Shown here piece after piece: positions 8,175 to 16,187 of a stretch of DNA of 48,392 bases (the stretch's first letter is position 1; each line of letters begins with the position of its first letter). The notes under the pieces were generated by a model that had not been told where the DNA came from, did no database searches, and saw only the letters and a program-made list of their open reading frames with translations. The translations under genes were made by a program, and so were the position numbers. The stretch lies in NCBI RefSeq assembly GCF_001462455.1, contig NZ_LNTD01000143.1:1-48392 (forward strand), written 5' to 3'. This DNA is from Cellulomonas sp. B6. Lineage in GTDB: Bacteria; Actinomycetota; Actinomycetes; Actinomycetales; Cellulomonadaceae.

Positions 8175-8181
8175 CGGGGGC

Positions 8182-8997
8182 ATGGTGAGCGCAGAGGGTG
8201 CAGGCACGGGAACGGGCACGACGCGGGCCGACGGACGACGCGTCGACGAGCTGCGACCCGTGACGATCACACGGCGGTTCCTCGACGCGGGCGAGGGCTC
8301 GGTCCTCGTGGAGTTCGGCGGCACCAAGGTGCTGTGCGTCGCGTCGTTCACCGAGGGCGTGCCGCGCTGGCGCAAGGGCTCGGGCGAGGGCTGGGTCACC
8401 GCCGAGTACGCGATGCTGCCGCGCGCGACCAGCAGCCGCTCGGACCGCGAGTCCGTGCGCGGCAAGGTCGGCGGGCGCACGCACGAGATCTCGCGCCTGA
8501 TCGGGCGCTCGTTGCGGGCCGTCATCGACGTCGCCGCGCTCGGCGAGAACACGGTCGTGCTCGACTGCGACGTGCTGCAGGCCGACGGCGGCACGCGCAC
8601 GGCCGCGATCACCGGCGCGTACGTCGCGCTCGCCGACGCGGTCGCGTGGGCGACGTCGCAGCGACTCGTCAAGCCGGGGCGCCAGGTGCTGCGCGACTCG
8701 GTCGCGGCGGTCAGCGTCGGCGTCATCGACGGCGTGCCCATGCTCGACCTGCCTTACGAGGAGGACGTGCGCGCGCAGACCGACATGAACGTCGTCACCA
8801 CCGGCTCGGGGACGTTCGTCGAGGTGCAGGGCACCGCGGAGCACGCGCCGTTCGACCGTGCCGAGCTCGACGCGCTGCTCGACCTCGCGCTCGCGGGCAC
8901 CGCGCAGCTCGCCGCGCTGCAGGCCGCCGTGCTCGGCGCGCCGGCCGGCGACGGCAGCGCGACCCGCGTGCCGGTGCCCGGGACGGACGCCCCGTGA
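8182..8997 (+). CDS. rph: Ribonuclease PH
   Basis: This 271-residue 3'-5' phosphorolytic exoribonuclease trims tRNA 3' ends. Family signatures are [19 protein letters not shown] (residues 15-33), [18 protein letters not shown], the [14 protein letters not shown] loop, [38 protein letters not shown] and [17 protein letters not shown], with conserved Arg and Asp residues of the active site present. About 15 extra N-terminal residues precede the core. It is coupled to rdgB by a GTGA overlap. Confidence 0.96.
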   Translation: MVSAEGAGTGTGTTRADGRRVDELRPVTITRRFLDAGEGSVLVEFGGTKVLCVASFTEGVPRWRKGSGEGWVTAEYAMLPRATSSRSDRESVRGKVGGRTHEISRLIGRSLRAVIDVAALGENTVVLDCDVLQADGGTRTAAITGAYVALADAVAWATSQRLVKPGRQVLRDSVAAVSVGVIDGVPMLDLPYEEDVRAQTDMNVVTTGSGTFVEVQGTAEHAPFDRAELDALLDLALAGTAQLAALQAAVLGAPAGDGSATRVPVPGTDAP

Positions 8998-9635
8998 CCG
9001 CGCCCGGCGTGCAGGTGCCCGCCGGTGCGCGCCTCGTGCTCGCGACCCACAACGCGCACAAGGTCGGCGAGCTGCGCGCGATCCTCGCGCCCGCCCTGCC
9101 CGGCCTGGACCCTGCTGCGGTGGTCGGCGCGCGCGACGTGCGCGCCCCCGAGCCCGTCGAGGACGGCGTGACGTTCGAGCAGAACGCGCTGATCAAGGCG
9201 CGCGCGCTCGCGGCCGCCACGGGGCTGCCCGCGGTCGCCGACGACTCGGGCCTCAGCGTCGACGTGCTGGGCGGCGCACCCGGGATCTTCTCGGCGCGGT
9301 GGGCCGGGCGGCACGGCGACGACGCGGCGAACCTCGCGCTGCTGCTCGCGCAGCTCGCGGACATCGCACCCGAGCACCGTGCCGCGCGGTTCGTGTGCGC
9401 GGCCGCGCTCGTGACGCCCGACGGCGTCGAGCACGTCGAGGTCGGCACCCTCGAGGGCACGCTCGCGGCGGCGCCGCGCGGCGTCCACGGGTTCGGGTAC
9501 GACCCCGTGCTGGTGCCGTCGGGCGACACGCGCACGTGCGCCGAGCTCACCCCTGACGAGAAGAACGAGATCAGCCACCGCGGGCAGGCGTTCCGCGCGC
9601 TCGTGCCGCACGTGGTGGCCGCGCTGGGCTCGTGA
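8994..9635 (+). CDS. rdgB: RdgB/HAM1 non-canonical purine NTP pyrophosphatase
   Basis: This 213-residue enzyme hydrolyses dITP, XTP and ITP to monophosphates, keeping deaminated purines out of nucleic acids. Signatures are [18 protein letters not shown] (residues 14-31, substrate-binding SxNxxK-type motif as THNAHK), [42 protein letters not shown] with the catalytic Asp, and [11 protein letters not shown] followed by [16 protein letters not shown]. The GTG start overlaps the rph stop and its own stop overlaps the next gene as GTGA, forming a coupled run. Confidence 0.96.
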   Translation: MTAPGVQVPAGARLVLATHNAHKVGELRAILAPALPGLDPAAVVGARDVRAPEPVEDGVTFEQNALIKARALAAATGLPAVADDSGLSVDVLGGAPGIFSARWAGRHGDDAANLALLLAQLADIAPEHRAARFVCAAALVTPDGVEHVEVGTLEGTLAAAPRGVHGFGYDPVLVPSGDTRTCAELTPDEKNEISHRGQAFRALVPHVVAALGS

Positions 9636-11293
9636 GCGCACCGGCCGCCCCGCAGGTCGGTGCCGTGCAGCTCGTCGCCGACGCCGTCACGTTCGGCTAC
9701 CCCGGCCGGCCCGTGCTCGACGCGCTCGACCTCACGGTGTCCGCGGGGGACCGCATCGGGCTCGTCGGCGAGAACGGTGCGGGCAAGTCCACGCTGCTGG
9801 GCGTGCTCGCCGGGCGGCTCGTGCCGCAGTCGGGCGACGTGCGCCGCCGGGGGACGCTCGCGGTGGTCGAGCAGGACCTCGCGGTCGCGCCCGGCGACAC
9901 CGTCGGCACGCTGATCGACGCCACGGCCGCGGCGACGCGTGCGGCGGCCGCCGACCTGCAGACCGTCATCGACGCGTTCGACCACGACGGCGGCGACGTC
10001 GCGGCGCTGTCGGAGGCGATCGCGCGGTACGAGCACCTCGCGGCCTGGGACGTCGACCGACGGGTCGACGAGGGACTGTCGCGCCTGCGGGCGCCGCGCG
10101 ACCGCGACCGACCGCTCGCCGAGCTCAGCGTCGGCGAGCGCTACCGCGTGCGGCTCGCGTGCCGGCTCGCCGAGCGCGCCGACCTGCTGCTGCTCGACGA
10201 GCCGACGAACCACCTCGACGCGGCGGGCGTCGACCACCTCACGGCGCAGCTGCGCACGTGGACGGGTGGGCTCGTCATCGTCACGCACGACCGCCGGCTC
10301 CTCGACGACGTCATGACCGCGATCCTCGACATGGACCCGTCGATGGACGGCCGCCCCGTGCTGTACGGCGCCGCGCGGTACGCGGACTACCGGTTCGCCC
10401 GCGACCAGATGCTGCGCCGGTGGCGTGCCCGCTACCGCGGCGAGCGCAAGCGCGCGCTGCAGCTCGCGCAGCGGCTCGACGCGTCGTACGAGGGCCTGTC
10501 GGACGAGTGGCGGCCGCCCAAGGGGTCGCAGAAGCACCGCCGCGGCACGCGTGCCCGGCAGCACGTCAAGGCCGCCGACCGGCTGATCGAGCGGCTCGAG
10601 GCGCAGGCCGTCGAGGTGCCGGTGCCGCCGCCCGCGCTGAGCTTCCCCGACCTGCCGTCGGTGCCCGCCGACTACGCGGGCGGCCCGCTGCTGGAGGTGC
10701 GTGCGCCGCGCGTCGACGGCCGGCTCGACCTGCCCGGGCGGCGCGTCGACGTCATGCCCGCGGGTCGGCTGCTCGTCACCGGCGCGAACGGTGCCGGGAA
10801 GTCGACGCTGCTCGCCGCGCTCACGGGGCGCCTCGGGCTCGACCGCGGCACGCGCACGATCGCCCCCGGCGTCCGGCTGGGCGTCCTCGCGCAGGAAGGG
10901 CCGGGGGAGCGGCTCGCGACTCCCGACGGCGCACCGCCCACGGCCTTCGACGCGTACGCACGGCACGCGCTCGACCTGCTCGACGCCGGTGCGCTCGACC
11001 CCGACGCGCTCGTGCCCGTCGCCGCGCTGGGCCTGCTCACCGAGGCGGACCTCGACCGCCCGCTGCGCGAGCTGTCCGTGGGGCAGCGCCGCCGGTTCGA
11101 CCTCGCGTGCGCGCTGCTCGCGGCCCCGCACGTGCTGGTGCTCGACGAGCCGACCAACCACCTGTCGGTCGGGCTGGTCGACGAGCTCACGGTCGCGCTG
11201 CGGGCGACGTCGGCGGCCGTGGTCGTCGCGACGCACGACCGGCAGCTGCGCGTCGACCTCGCGGACTGGCCGCACCTCGACCTGGCGGGCTGA
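9632..11293 (+). CDS. ABC-F family ATPase
   Basis: This 553-residue soluble protein has two ATP-binding cassettes and no membrane segments. NBD1 has GENGAGKST (near residue 47), LSVGERYRV signature, [12 protein letters not shown] and a VTHDRR switch. NBD2 has GANGAGKST (near 387), [20 protein letters not shown] and ATHDRQ. The linker with [18 protein letters not shown] and [20 protein letters not shown] is the basic coiled interdomain of ribosome-binding ABC-F factors. Whether it gives antibiotic protection or is a housekeeping factor cannot be read from sequence; it is distinct from the EttA at 30.4 kb. It is the last gene of the rph-rdgB run. Confidence 0.9.
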   Translation: MSAPAAPQVGAVQLVADAVTFGYPGRPVLDALDLTVSAGDRIGLVGENGAGKSTLLGVLAGRLVPQSGDVRRRGTLAVVEQDLAVAPGDTVGTLIDATAAATRAAAADLQTVIDAFDHDGGDVAALSEAIARYEHLAAWDVDRRVDEGLSRLRAPRDRDRPLAELSVGERYRVRLACRLAERADLLLLDEPTNHLDAAGVDHLTAQLRTWTGGLVIVTHDRRLLDDVMTAILDMDPSMDGRPVLYGAARYADYRFARDQMLRRWRARYRGERKRALQLAQRLDASYEGLSDEWRPPKGSQKHRRGTRARQHVKAADRLIERLEAQAVEVPVPPPALSFPDLPSVPADYAGGPLLEVRAPRVDGRLDLPGRRVDVMPAGRLLVTGANGAGKSTLLAALTGRLGLDRGTRTIAPGVRLGVLAQEGPGERLATPDGAPPTAFDAYARHALDLLDAGALDPDALVPVAALGLLTEADLDRPLRELSVGQRRRFDLACALLAAPHVLVLDEPTNHLSVGLVDELTVALRATSAAVVVATHDRQLRVDLADWPHLDLAG

Positions 11294-11347
11294 CGCGGCG
11301 CACGGCCGCGCCGCCGCCGGCCCGGCGCCACCCGGTGCCCGGAGTCG

Positions 11348-11992
11348 TCAGCGCGGCGCGGGCGGCAGCCGGCGCTCGAGCGCCCACAGCGCGGGGCCGA
11401 GCAGCGCGCCGCCGGCCATCACGGCGAGCGCCGCGAGCAGCGCCCGGCCCGCCCCGAGCTCGGAGGCGTCGAGGAACGGGTACGGGTACCAACCCGTCGC
11501 CGCACCGTGCACGAACGTGTAGACCAGCCAGACGGCGGGCAGCACGAGCGCGGTCGCGCACGTCACGAGCCGCACGCGCGGCCGCGGCCCGGCGACGAGC
11601 CACGCGAGCACGGCCCCGACGGGTACGACGGTGTGCAGCAGCAGGTTCGCGGCCTGTCCGGCCGCGGTGATCGGCGCGTACCCGCTGAGCAGCGCGTGGT
11701 AGATCGCGAACGTCACGACGATGAACAGCACCGAGTCGAGGCGCAGCGTGCGGAACAGCGGGCCGTCGTGGCCCGGACGCGCCGCGAGCAGGGCAGACAC
11801 CCCGAGCACGAGCACGTTCGACCAGATCGTGAAGTAGCTGAAGAGCCGCACGAGGTCGCCGTCCGGCGAGGTCAGCGCACGCCCCACCTCGAGCCCGACG
11901 CCGACGAGCGCGCACACCGCGACGAGCGCGTGCAGCACGCGCGCCGCACCCGCGCCGACGCCCCGCGTCCCCGCCGCGGCGCGGTCGGTCAC
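11348..11992 (-). CDS. Pr6Pr-family integral membrane protein
   Basis: This 214-residue protein has about six hydrophobic helices: residues about 15-40, 50-75, 85-105, 115-140, 145-165 and 180-200. It contains YFTIWSNVLVLGVSAL and AIYHALLSGYAP, and ends its core with FVHGAATGWYPYPFLD, the pattern of the Pr6Pr (predicted six-helix FAR-17a/AIG1-like) family. Function is unknown; AIG1/ADTRP relatives hydrolyse fatty-acid esters, but that cannot be transferred safely. The GTG at 11992 overlaps the stop of the upstream Nudix-like gene by 4 bases, so the two are cotranscribed. Confidence 0.75.
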   Translation of the reverse strand: MTDRAAAGTRGVGAGAARVLHALVAVCALVGVGLEVGRALTSPDGDLVRLFSYFTIWSNVLVLGVSALLAARPGHDGPLFRTLRLDSVLFIVVTFAIYHALLSGYAPITAAGQAANLLLHTVVPVGAVLAWLVAGPRPRVRLVTCATALVLPAVWLVYTFVHGAATGWYPYPFLDASELGAGRALLAALAVMAGGALLGPALWALERRLPPAPR

Positions 11993-12543
11993 GGCAGCCG
12001 GCCGGCCCAGGCCATCGCCTGCCGCAGCAGCAGGCCCTGGCCGCCGTTCATCTCGACCTGCACGGCCTCGGTGCACGCTTCCTCGGGCGTGAGCCACGCG
12101 AGGTCGAGCGCGTCCTGCTGCGGCCGGCAGTCGCCCGCGACGGGTACGACGTACGCGAGCGACACCGCGTGCTGACGCGGGTCGTGGTACGGCGTCACGC
12201 CCGGGGTCGGGAAGTACTCGGCGACGGTGAACGGCTGGGGCGAGGCCGGGACGTGCGGGAGGGCGACCGGTCCCAGGTCCTTCTCGATGTGCCGCAGCAG
12301 CGCGTCACGCACCCGCTCGTGGTACATCACGCGGCCCGAGACGAGCGCGCGCGACATCACGCCCTCGGGCGTCACGCGCAGCAGCAGCCCGACCGCGACG
12401 ACGTCGCCGGACTCGTCGACGCGCACGGGCACGGCGTCGACGTAGAGGATCGGCAGCTGCGTGCGGGCGGTCGCGATCTCGTCGCGGGACAGCCACCCGG
12501 CGGGGCGCTCGGGGCCAGGGGGGAACTCGGCGGACGCGGTCAC
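11989..12543 (-). CDS. NUDIX-related DUF4916 family protein
   Basis: This 184-residue protein resembles the DUF4916 subgroup of Nudix-like proteins: LSRDEIATARTQLPILYVDAVPVRVDE near the start, GLLLRVTPEGVMSRALVSGRV, HERVRDALLRHIEKDLGP, then YFPTPGVTPYHDPRQHAVSLAYVVPV and LDLAWLTPEEA. The canonical Nudix box GX5EX7REUXEEXGU is not visible; only the RHIEKDLG helix sits where it would be, so catalytic activity is doubtful. The GTG start at 12543 follows a weak TACAAC box. The first gene of a two-gene operon with the Pr6Pr protein. Confidence 0.75.
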   Translation of the reverse strand: MTASAEFPPGPERPAGWLSRDEIATARTQLPILYVDAVPVRVDESGDVVAVGLLLRVTPEGVMSRALVSGRVMYHERVRDALLRHIEKDLGPVALPHVPASPQPFTVAEYFPTPGVTPYHDPRQHAVSLAYVVPVAGDCRPQQDALDLAWLTPEEACTEAVQVEMNGGQGLLLRQAMAWAGRLP

Positions 12544-12653
12544 CGTGCAGTTGTACCCCGTCGTCGCCCGGTCGGCCGCATCGCCCCGCGGGAATACCCG
12601 CGGTCCGCGGTGCGCTGAACCGGGCGAACCCCGTCAGGATGGAGACAGACCCG

Positions 12654-13022
12654 ATGGCCACCACCACGCTGACCGCGAACACGATCGCCGACACGATCAA
12701 GGACAACGAGATCGTCCTCGTCGACTTCTGGGCGTCCTGGTGCGGCCCGTGCCGCCAGTTCGCGCCCGTGTTCGAGGCGTCGAGCGAGACGCACCCCGAC
12801 ATCGTGCACGCCAAGATCGACACGGAGGCCGAGCAGCAGCTCGCGGCCGAGCTCCAGATCACGTCGATCCCGACGCTCATGGCGTTCCGCGACGGCGTCC
12901 TGGTGTTCAACCAGGCCGGCGCGCTGCCCGCGCCCGCGCTCGAGCAGGTCGTCGCCGCCGTCAAGGAGCTCGACATGGACGACGTGCGCAGCAAGATCGC
13001 GGAGCGCCAGGCCCAGGCCTGA
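12654..13022 (+). CDS. trxA: Thioredoxin
   Basis: This 122-residue thioredoxin has the redox motif WCGPC (residues 29-33) in LVDFWASWCGPCRQF, the cis-proline segment TSIPTLMAF, and a C-terminal helix. It is a general cytosolic protein disulfide reductase. Cys/Cys and the cis-Pro are intact. ATG 12654 is preferred because GGAG (12641-12644) lies 9 nt upstream; the ATG at 12639 would overlap that site. The tail after residue 105 (ELDMDDVRSKIAERQAQA) is about 15 residues longer than E. coli TrxA, as in other actinobacterial TrxA-like proteins. Confidence 0.93.
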   Translation: MATTTLTANTIADTIKDNEIVLVDFWASWCGPCRQFAPVFEASSETHPDIVHAKIDTEAEQQLAAELQITSIPTLMAFRDGVLVFNQAGALPAPALEQVVAAVKELDMDDVRSKIAERQAQA

Positions 13023-13039
13023 GCCGCACGCCGCAGCGC

Positions 13040-13075
13040 CGACGGGGCGCCCACCGACCGGTGGGCGCCCCGTCG
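13040..13075. terminator. Bidirectional hairpin between trxA and DUF4303-like gene
   Basis: Arms 13040-13055 and 13060-13075 pair perfectly over 16 bp around a GACC tetraloop. It sits 17 nt after the trxA stop and before the end of the convergent gene. Confidence 0.8.
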
Positions 13076-13126
13076 TGCGTCGGCTGACCGCTGCCAGCCG
13101 GCGCGCCGCCGGAGCGGACGCCGGCG

Positions 13127-13741
13127 TCAGGGCCTGAGGCCGCGCGGCGCTGACGAGCGTGCCGCGAGACGGGCGAGCAGGCGCTCACCCCCGGCGCCGT
13201 ACCGGTCCGCGAAGTCCCGGGCGACGTCGGCGTCCTGCAGCAGCGCGAACGTGCGCTCGTCGAGGTCCGGGTCGGCGTCGTCGGCGGAGTGCAGCCACAC
13301 CCACAGCTCGTGCCCCGCGGCGTCGCGCAGCTCGCCCTCGTCCCGGAGCCGACGCAGCGCCGCCACGACGCGGTCCTCGTAGTCGCGGCCGAGCTGCGTG
13401 TACGCCTCGTCGTCGAGCTCGGTGCCGGTGCCGTCGATGGCCGCGCGCGTGCCGGACAGCTCCCACAACGCGCTCGTCACGCGTCCGGGGGCGACGTCGT
13501 CGGGGTCCTCGGCGGTCAGCGGCCACTCCGAGGCCGACCACGCGGACGCCGCCCGGTCCTCGCGCGGACCCGGCAGCGCCGCGAGCCACGTCGTGCCGGC
13601 CCCGGCCACGAAGAACCCGGTGAGGTCCTCGACCATGCCGCACGCGACGAGCGCGAGCGACTCGTCGGAGTCTCGGAGACGGGCGACCGCGACGCGGAGG
13701 GTCGTGACGATCGCGGCGTCGAGACGGGAGAGGTCGGGCAC
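13127..13741 (-). CDS. DUF4303-like protein
   Basis: This 204-residue acidic cytosolic protein starts VPDLSRLDAAIVTTLRVAVARLRD and has a short hydrophobic strand (ESLALVACGMV) followed by a helical, Trp-containing C-terminal half (GHELWVWLHSADDADPDLDERTFALL). The pattern resembles DUF4303 proteins, which occur in polymorphic-toxin immunity loci and elsewhere, but no toxin gene is nearby. The family call is tentative and the function unknown. The GTG at 13741 is chosen because TACGGT lies 6 nt upstream; longer in-frame extensions run through the tRNA-Leu gene. Confidence 0.6.
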   Translation of the reverse strand: MPDLSRLDAAIVTTLRVAVARLRDSDESLALVACGMVEDLTGFFVAGAGTTWLAALPGPREDRAASAWSASEWPLTAEDPDDVAPGRVTSALWELSGTRAAIDGTGTELDDEAYTQLGRDYEDRVVAALRRLRDEGELRDAAGHELWVWLHSADDADPDLDERTFALLQDADVARDFADRYGAGGERLLARLAARSSAPRGLRP

Positions 13742-13747
13742 GCCTCG

Positions 13748-13753
13748 ACCGTA
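13748..13753 (-). promoter_or_regulatory. -10 box (TACGGT) for DUF4303-like gene
   Basis: TACGGT on the minus strand ends 6 nt before the GTG at 13741, implying leaderless transcription downstream of the tRNA-Leu gene. Confidence 0.45.
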
Positions 13754-13801
13754 GCCGGGCGTGGGACCGGACGTCGCGCGTGCGGCACGCAGGGCAGGAG
13801 G

Positions 13802-13884
13802 TGCGGGAGACGGGAGTCGAACCCGCACGCCCTTCCGGGCACCAGGACCTAAACCTGGCGTGGCTGCCGTTTCACCACTCCCGC
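13802..13884 (-). tRNA. tRNA-Leu (anticodon UAG)
   Basis: The cloverleaf is complete: acceptor GCGGGAG/CTCCCGC with discriminator A, anticodon stem CCAGG/CCTGG enclosing TTTAGGT, so the anticodon is UAG. The long variable arm TGCCCGGAAGGGCGT, typical of class II tRNA-Leu, and a GTTCGAC T-loop are present. CCA is not encoded. A CAGACT box lies 8 nt upstream. Confidence 0.95.
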
Positions 13885-13892
13885 GCGCTGCG

Positions 13893-13898
13893 AGTCTG
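13893..13898 (-). promoter_or_regulatory. -10 box for tRNA-Leu (CAGACT)
   Basis: CAGACT on the minus strand ends 8 nt before the mature tRNA 5' end. The same hexamer precedes the genes at 32461 and 39703. Confidence 0.4.
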
Positions 13899-13923
13899 GC
13901 ACGCGCCGACCCGCCGCGTGGCG

Positions 13924-14397
13924 TCAGGGCGCGTCGATCCCGAGGTCGCGCCGCAGCTTCGCGACGTGCCCGGTGGCGCGCACGTTGTACTGCGCGAGCG
14001 CGACCTTCCCGTCGGGGTCCACGACGACCGTCGAGCGGATCACGCCCGTGTACGTGCGGCCGTAGTTCTTCTTCTCGCCCCACGCACCCCACGCCTCGAG
14101 GGTGGTGTGCTCGGTGTCCGACAGCAGGGGGAACGTCAGCGACTCGTCCTGCGCGAACCGCACGAGCTTCTCGACCGGGTCGGGCGAGACCCCGACGACC
14201 TCGTACCCGGCGCCCTGCAGCGACGCGAGCGAGTCGCGGAAGTCGCACGCCTGCGTCGTGCAGCCGGGCGTCGACGCGGCGGGGTAGAAGTACACGACGA
14301 CGGAGCGTCCGCGCAGGTCGGCGAGCGAGACGGTGCCGCCCGTCGCGCTGGGGAGGACGAGGTCGGGCGCGGTGTCACCGACGGCGAGACGAGGCAC
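13924..14397 (-). CDS. bcp: Thioredoxin-dependent peroxiredoxin (Bcp/PrxQ type)
   Basis: This 157-residue thiol peroxidase reduces hydrogen and organic peroxides using thioredoxin. The peroxidatic Cys46 and resolving Cys51 lie five apart in STPGCTTQACDFRDS, as in Bcp/PrxQ. The preceding VVVYFYP strand and the later VRSTVVVDPDGKV-type strand (IRSTVVVDPDGKV) complete the fold. GTG 14397 is preferred since AGGAG lies 5 nt upstream; GTG 14403 overlaps that site. The trxA gene 1 kb away could provide the reductant, but linkage is loose. Confidence 0.92.
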   Translation of the reverse strand: MPRLAVGDTAPDLVLPSATGGTVSLADLRGRSVVVYFYPAASTPGCTTQACDFRDSLASLQGAGYEVVGVSPDPVEKLVRFAQDESLTFPLLSDTEHTTLEAWGAWGEKKNYGRTYTGVIRSTVVVDPDGKVALAQYNVRATGHVAKLRRDLGIDAP

Positions 14398-14456
14398 TTC
14401 CACTCCTGCGGGGTCGGGGCTGGGGACGACGTGCGTCAGCCTACGGCGCGCCGGGG

Positions 14457-14462
14457 TAGCGT
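14457..14462 (+). promoter_or_regulatory. -10 box (TAGCGT) for GroES-like gene
   Basis: TAGCGT ends 7 nt before the GTG at 14470, supporting a leaderless start. No CIRCE-type inverted repeat is visible. Confidence 0.5.
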
Positions 14463-14469
14463 CGGCGCC

Positions 14470-14820
14470 GTGACTGCGCGCGACACCTCCCGACCCACGA
14501 GCGCGGGCGAGCTCCCGCTGCGGATGCTGAACGACCGGCTCCTGGTCGAGCTGGACGGCGAGGCCGCCGAGCGTCGCACGGGTGCCGGCATCCTCATCCC
14601 GTCGACGGCCGCGATGGGCAAGCGCCTCGCGTGGGCGAGCGTGGTGGCGGCCGGTCAGCACGTGCGCCAGGTCGAGGTGGGTGACCGCGTGCTGTTCGAC
14701 CCCGAGGACCGTGCCGAGGTCGAGCTCTCGGGGAAGACCTACCTGCTGCTGCGCGAGAAGGACGTCCACGGCGTCGCCGACCCGCGCGCCGCGGGCGAGG
14801 GCACGGGCCTCTACCTCTGA
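14470..14820 (+). CDS. GroES-family co-chaperonin, stand-alone
   Basis: This 116-residue protein has the cpn10 fold: LRMLNDRLLVELDGEAAERRTGAGILIPS (residues 17-45, with the mobile loop region around ERRTGAGILIP), VVAAGQHVRQVEVGDRVLFDPEDRAEVELSGKTYLLLREKDVHGV. It is about 15-20 residues longer than GroES at both ends together. No groEL lies beside it and there is no CIRCE element, so this is probably a second GroES-like protein rather than the main heat-shock groES. Which chaperonin it caps is not known. Confidence 0.8.
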   Translation: MTARDTSRPTSAGELPLRMLNDRLLVELDGEAAERRTGAGILIPSTAAMGKRLAWASVVAAGQHVRQVEVGDRVLFDPEDRAEVELSGKTYLLLREKDVHGVADPRAAGEGTGLYL

Positions 14821-15038
14821 GCCTCACCGCTCAGTAGGCACCGCGTGACCGGGTGCTGCCCACCCGCTGCCCCTGACCCGTCCGGACCACCCCGCGCACC
14901 CGACCGGGTGGACGTGATCCGCGCGACGTGTGAAACGTTCGTGAGGACCGCGACCCGACGCTTTCCTCCGGTGCGCTGCGTCCCGATGCCGCACCATGGG
15001 AAGGGGGCATCCACGGCGGGACGGGACGGGGTGGACGG

Positions 15039-15293
15039 ATGGACGCACGGGAGGACGGTGCCCGCGGCACCGACGCGACGCACGACGGCAGCGGTGACGA
15101 CCCCGTCACCGCGACCGGCGTGGACCCCGCGATGCACGCGCAGGAGCTCTTGGCCGAGCACGTGCCGCTCGCGCTGATCGCCGACCTGCTGACCCCCACG
15201 GGGGACACCTCGGCCGAGATCCTCGAGGCCGAGGGACTCCCCGAGGAGTCGTGGTGGGAGCCGGTCGAGGGCGACGACGTGTCGCACGCCTGA
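15039..15293 (+). CDS. Hypothetical protein (84 aa), acidic
   Basis: I do not recognise a named family. The ATG at 15039 follows a purine-rich GGGGTGGACGG stretch. The N-terminal third is disordered (Asp/Gly/Thr-rich). Residues about 32-84 form a compact, strongly acidic domain: AMHAQELLAEHVPLALIADLLTP, then SAEILEAEGLPEESWWEPVEG. No signal peptide or membrane segment. It stands alone between the GroES-like gene and tRNA-Lys. Confidence 0.6.
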   Translation: MDAREDGARGTDATHDGSGDDPVTATGVDPAMHAQELLAEHVPLALIADLLTPTGDTSAEILEAEGLPEESWWEPVEGDDVSHA

Positions 15294-15401
15294 CCCGCCG
15301 GGCACCCGCCCTGTCGCGCGTCGGCGCCCGGTAGGCGTGAGTGTCGTCACATCAGGGCCCGTCGGCGGGGATCCGGTTCGCGAGCACGGCCGTGGTCCTG
15401 C

Positions 15402-15407
15402 TAATCT
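15402..15407 (+). promoter_or_regulatory. -10 box for tRNA-Lys (TAATCT)
   Basis: TAATCT, among the strongest -10 matches in the window, ends 11 nt before the mature tRNA 5' end. Confidence 0.5.
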
Positions 15408-15418
15408 CTACGAGCCGC

Positions 15419-15491
<73 letters not shown>

Positions 15492-15499
15492 CCATCCGC

Positions 15500-15532
15500 T
15501 CAGCCCCGTCGGACCGTGTCCGACGGGGCTGA
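15500..15532. terminator. Hairpin after tRNA-Lys
   Basis: Arms 15500-15513 and 15519-15532 pair perfectly over 14 bp around CCGTG. It separates tRNA-Lys from the convergent DinB-like gene. Confidence 0.8.
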
Positions 15533-15560
15533 GTCGTTCCCGGGCCGCCGAGGCTCCCGG

Positions 15561-16052
15561 TCACTCCCCGACGGCGCCGTCGATCCGTTCGCGCAGCAGG
15601 TCCGCGTGGCCGTTGTGCCGGGCGTACTCCTGCACGACCTTCGCGACGTGCCACCCGACCGTGCGCGTGCCGCCCGGCGCCCTCGCCCCGAGGTCGGCGT
15701 TCTCGGCGAGCAGCCTGTCCGCGAGCGTGCGGTGCTCGTGCCACTGCGCCATCGACGGCGCCACCATCGACGGCTCGAGGTCCTCGACGTCGCCGTCGGG
15801 CGACTCCTCCGTGCAGTACAGCAGCGGCGCGGGGGAGCCGCTCAGCGCCCCCACCAGGTAGTGGCGCTCCATCTCGGTGAGGTGGCGCACCAGCCCCAGC
15901 AGGCTGAGGGCCGACGGCTCGGCCGAGCGGCGCACGAGCGCCGCGTCGTCGAGACCCGCGCACTTGGCGGCGAGCGCGTCGCGGTGGAACGCGAGCCAGC
16001 CGAGCAGGATGCCGTCGAGGGGGCCGTCGGAGGGTTCGGGTGTGCGAGCCAT
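15561..16052 (-). CDS. DinB-like (DUF664) family protein
   Basis: This 163-residue protein is a four-helix-bundle DinB/DUF664 type: LDGILLGWLAFHRDALAAKC, LSLLGLVRHLTEMERHYLVGAL and TVGWHVAKVVQEYARHNGHADLLRERIDGAVGE, which carry the His residues (in RHLTEMERHY and ARHNGHADLLRE) expected to bind a divalent metal. Relatives include thiol-dependent (mycothiol or bacillithiol) S-transferases, so a mycothiol-linked detoxification role is possible in this actinobacterium but not shown. The ATG at 16052 lies 6 nt after a CAGGGT box. Confidence 0.85.
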   Translation of the reverse strand: MARTPEPSDGPLDGILLGWLAFHRDALAAKCAGLDDAALVRRSAEPSALSLLGLVRHLTEMERHYLVGALSGSPAPLLYCTEESPDGDVEDLEPSMVAPSMAQWHEHRTLADRLLAENADLGARAPGGTRTVGWHVAKVVQEYARHNGHADLLRERIDGAVGE

Positions 16053-16058
16053 GCGTCC

Positions 16059-16064
16059 ACCCTG
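16059..16064 (-). promoter_or_regulatory. -10-like box (CAGGGT) for DinB-like gene
   Basis: CAGGGT on the minus strand ends 6 nt before the ATG at 16052, the leaderless spacing. The first base departs from TANNNT. Confidence 0.35.
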
Positions 16065-16187
16065 GCAGCGGCGCCCGCGCGGCGCGCGTCGTCGCGGACC
16101 CACGGGTGCGCGCGGTCCCCGCCCGTCTCGTCGGGCGGGCGAGGTCGGCACGCGCCACGATGGGCGGGGTCGAGGGACGGAGGAGCC

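Larger units (their letters stand above)
7629..8181. other. 553-bp intergenic region upstream of rph
   Basis: I see no credible gene here. Open frames on both strands are low-complexity and run through the palindromes. Contents are a short direct repeat of CGTGCGTGACGCCCC (7680-7710 area), palindromic elements at 7805-7874 and 7993-8062, and the rph -10 box. In the usual actinobacterial order rph follows the metallo-hydrolase closely, so this spacer together with the preceding gene looks inserted. Confidence 0.7.

Noticed and set aside
12639-13022. ATG at 12639 as the thioredoxin start
   Set aside because: It overlaps the GGAG ribosome-binding site of the ATG at 12654, and the added METDP is not needed for the fold.
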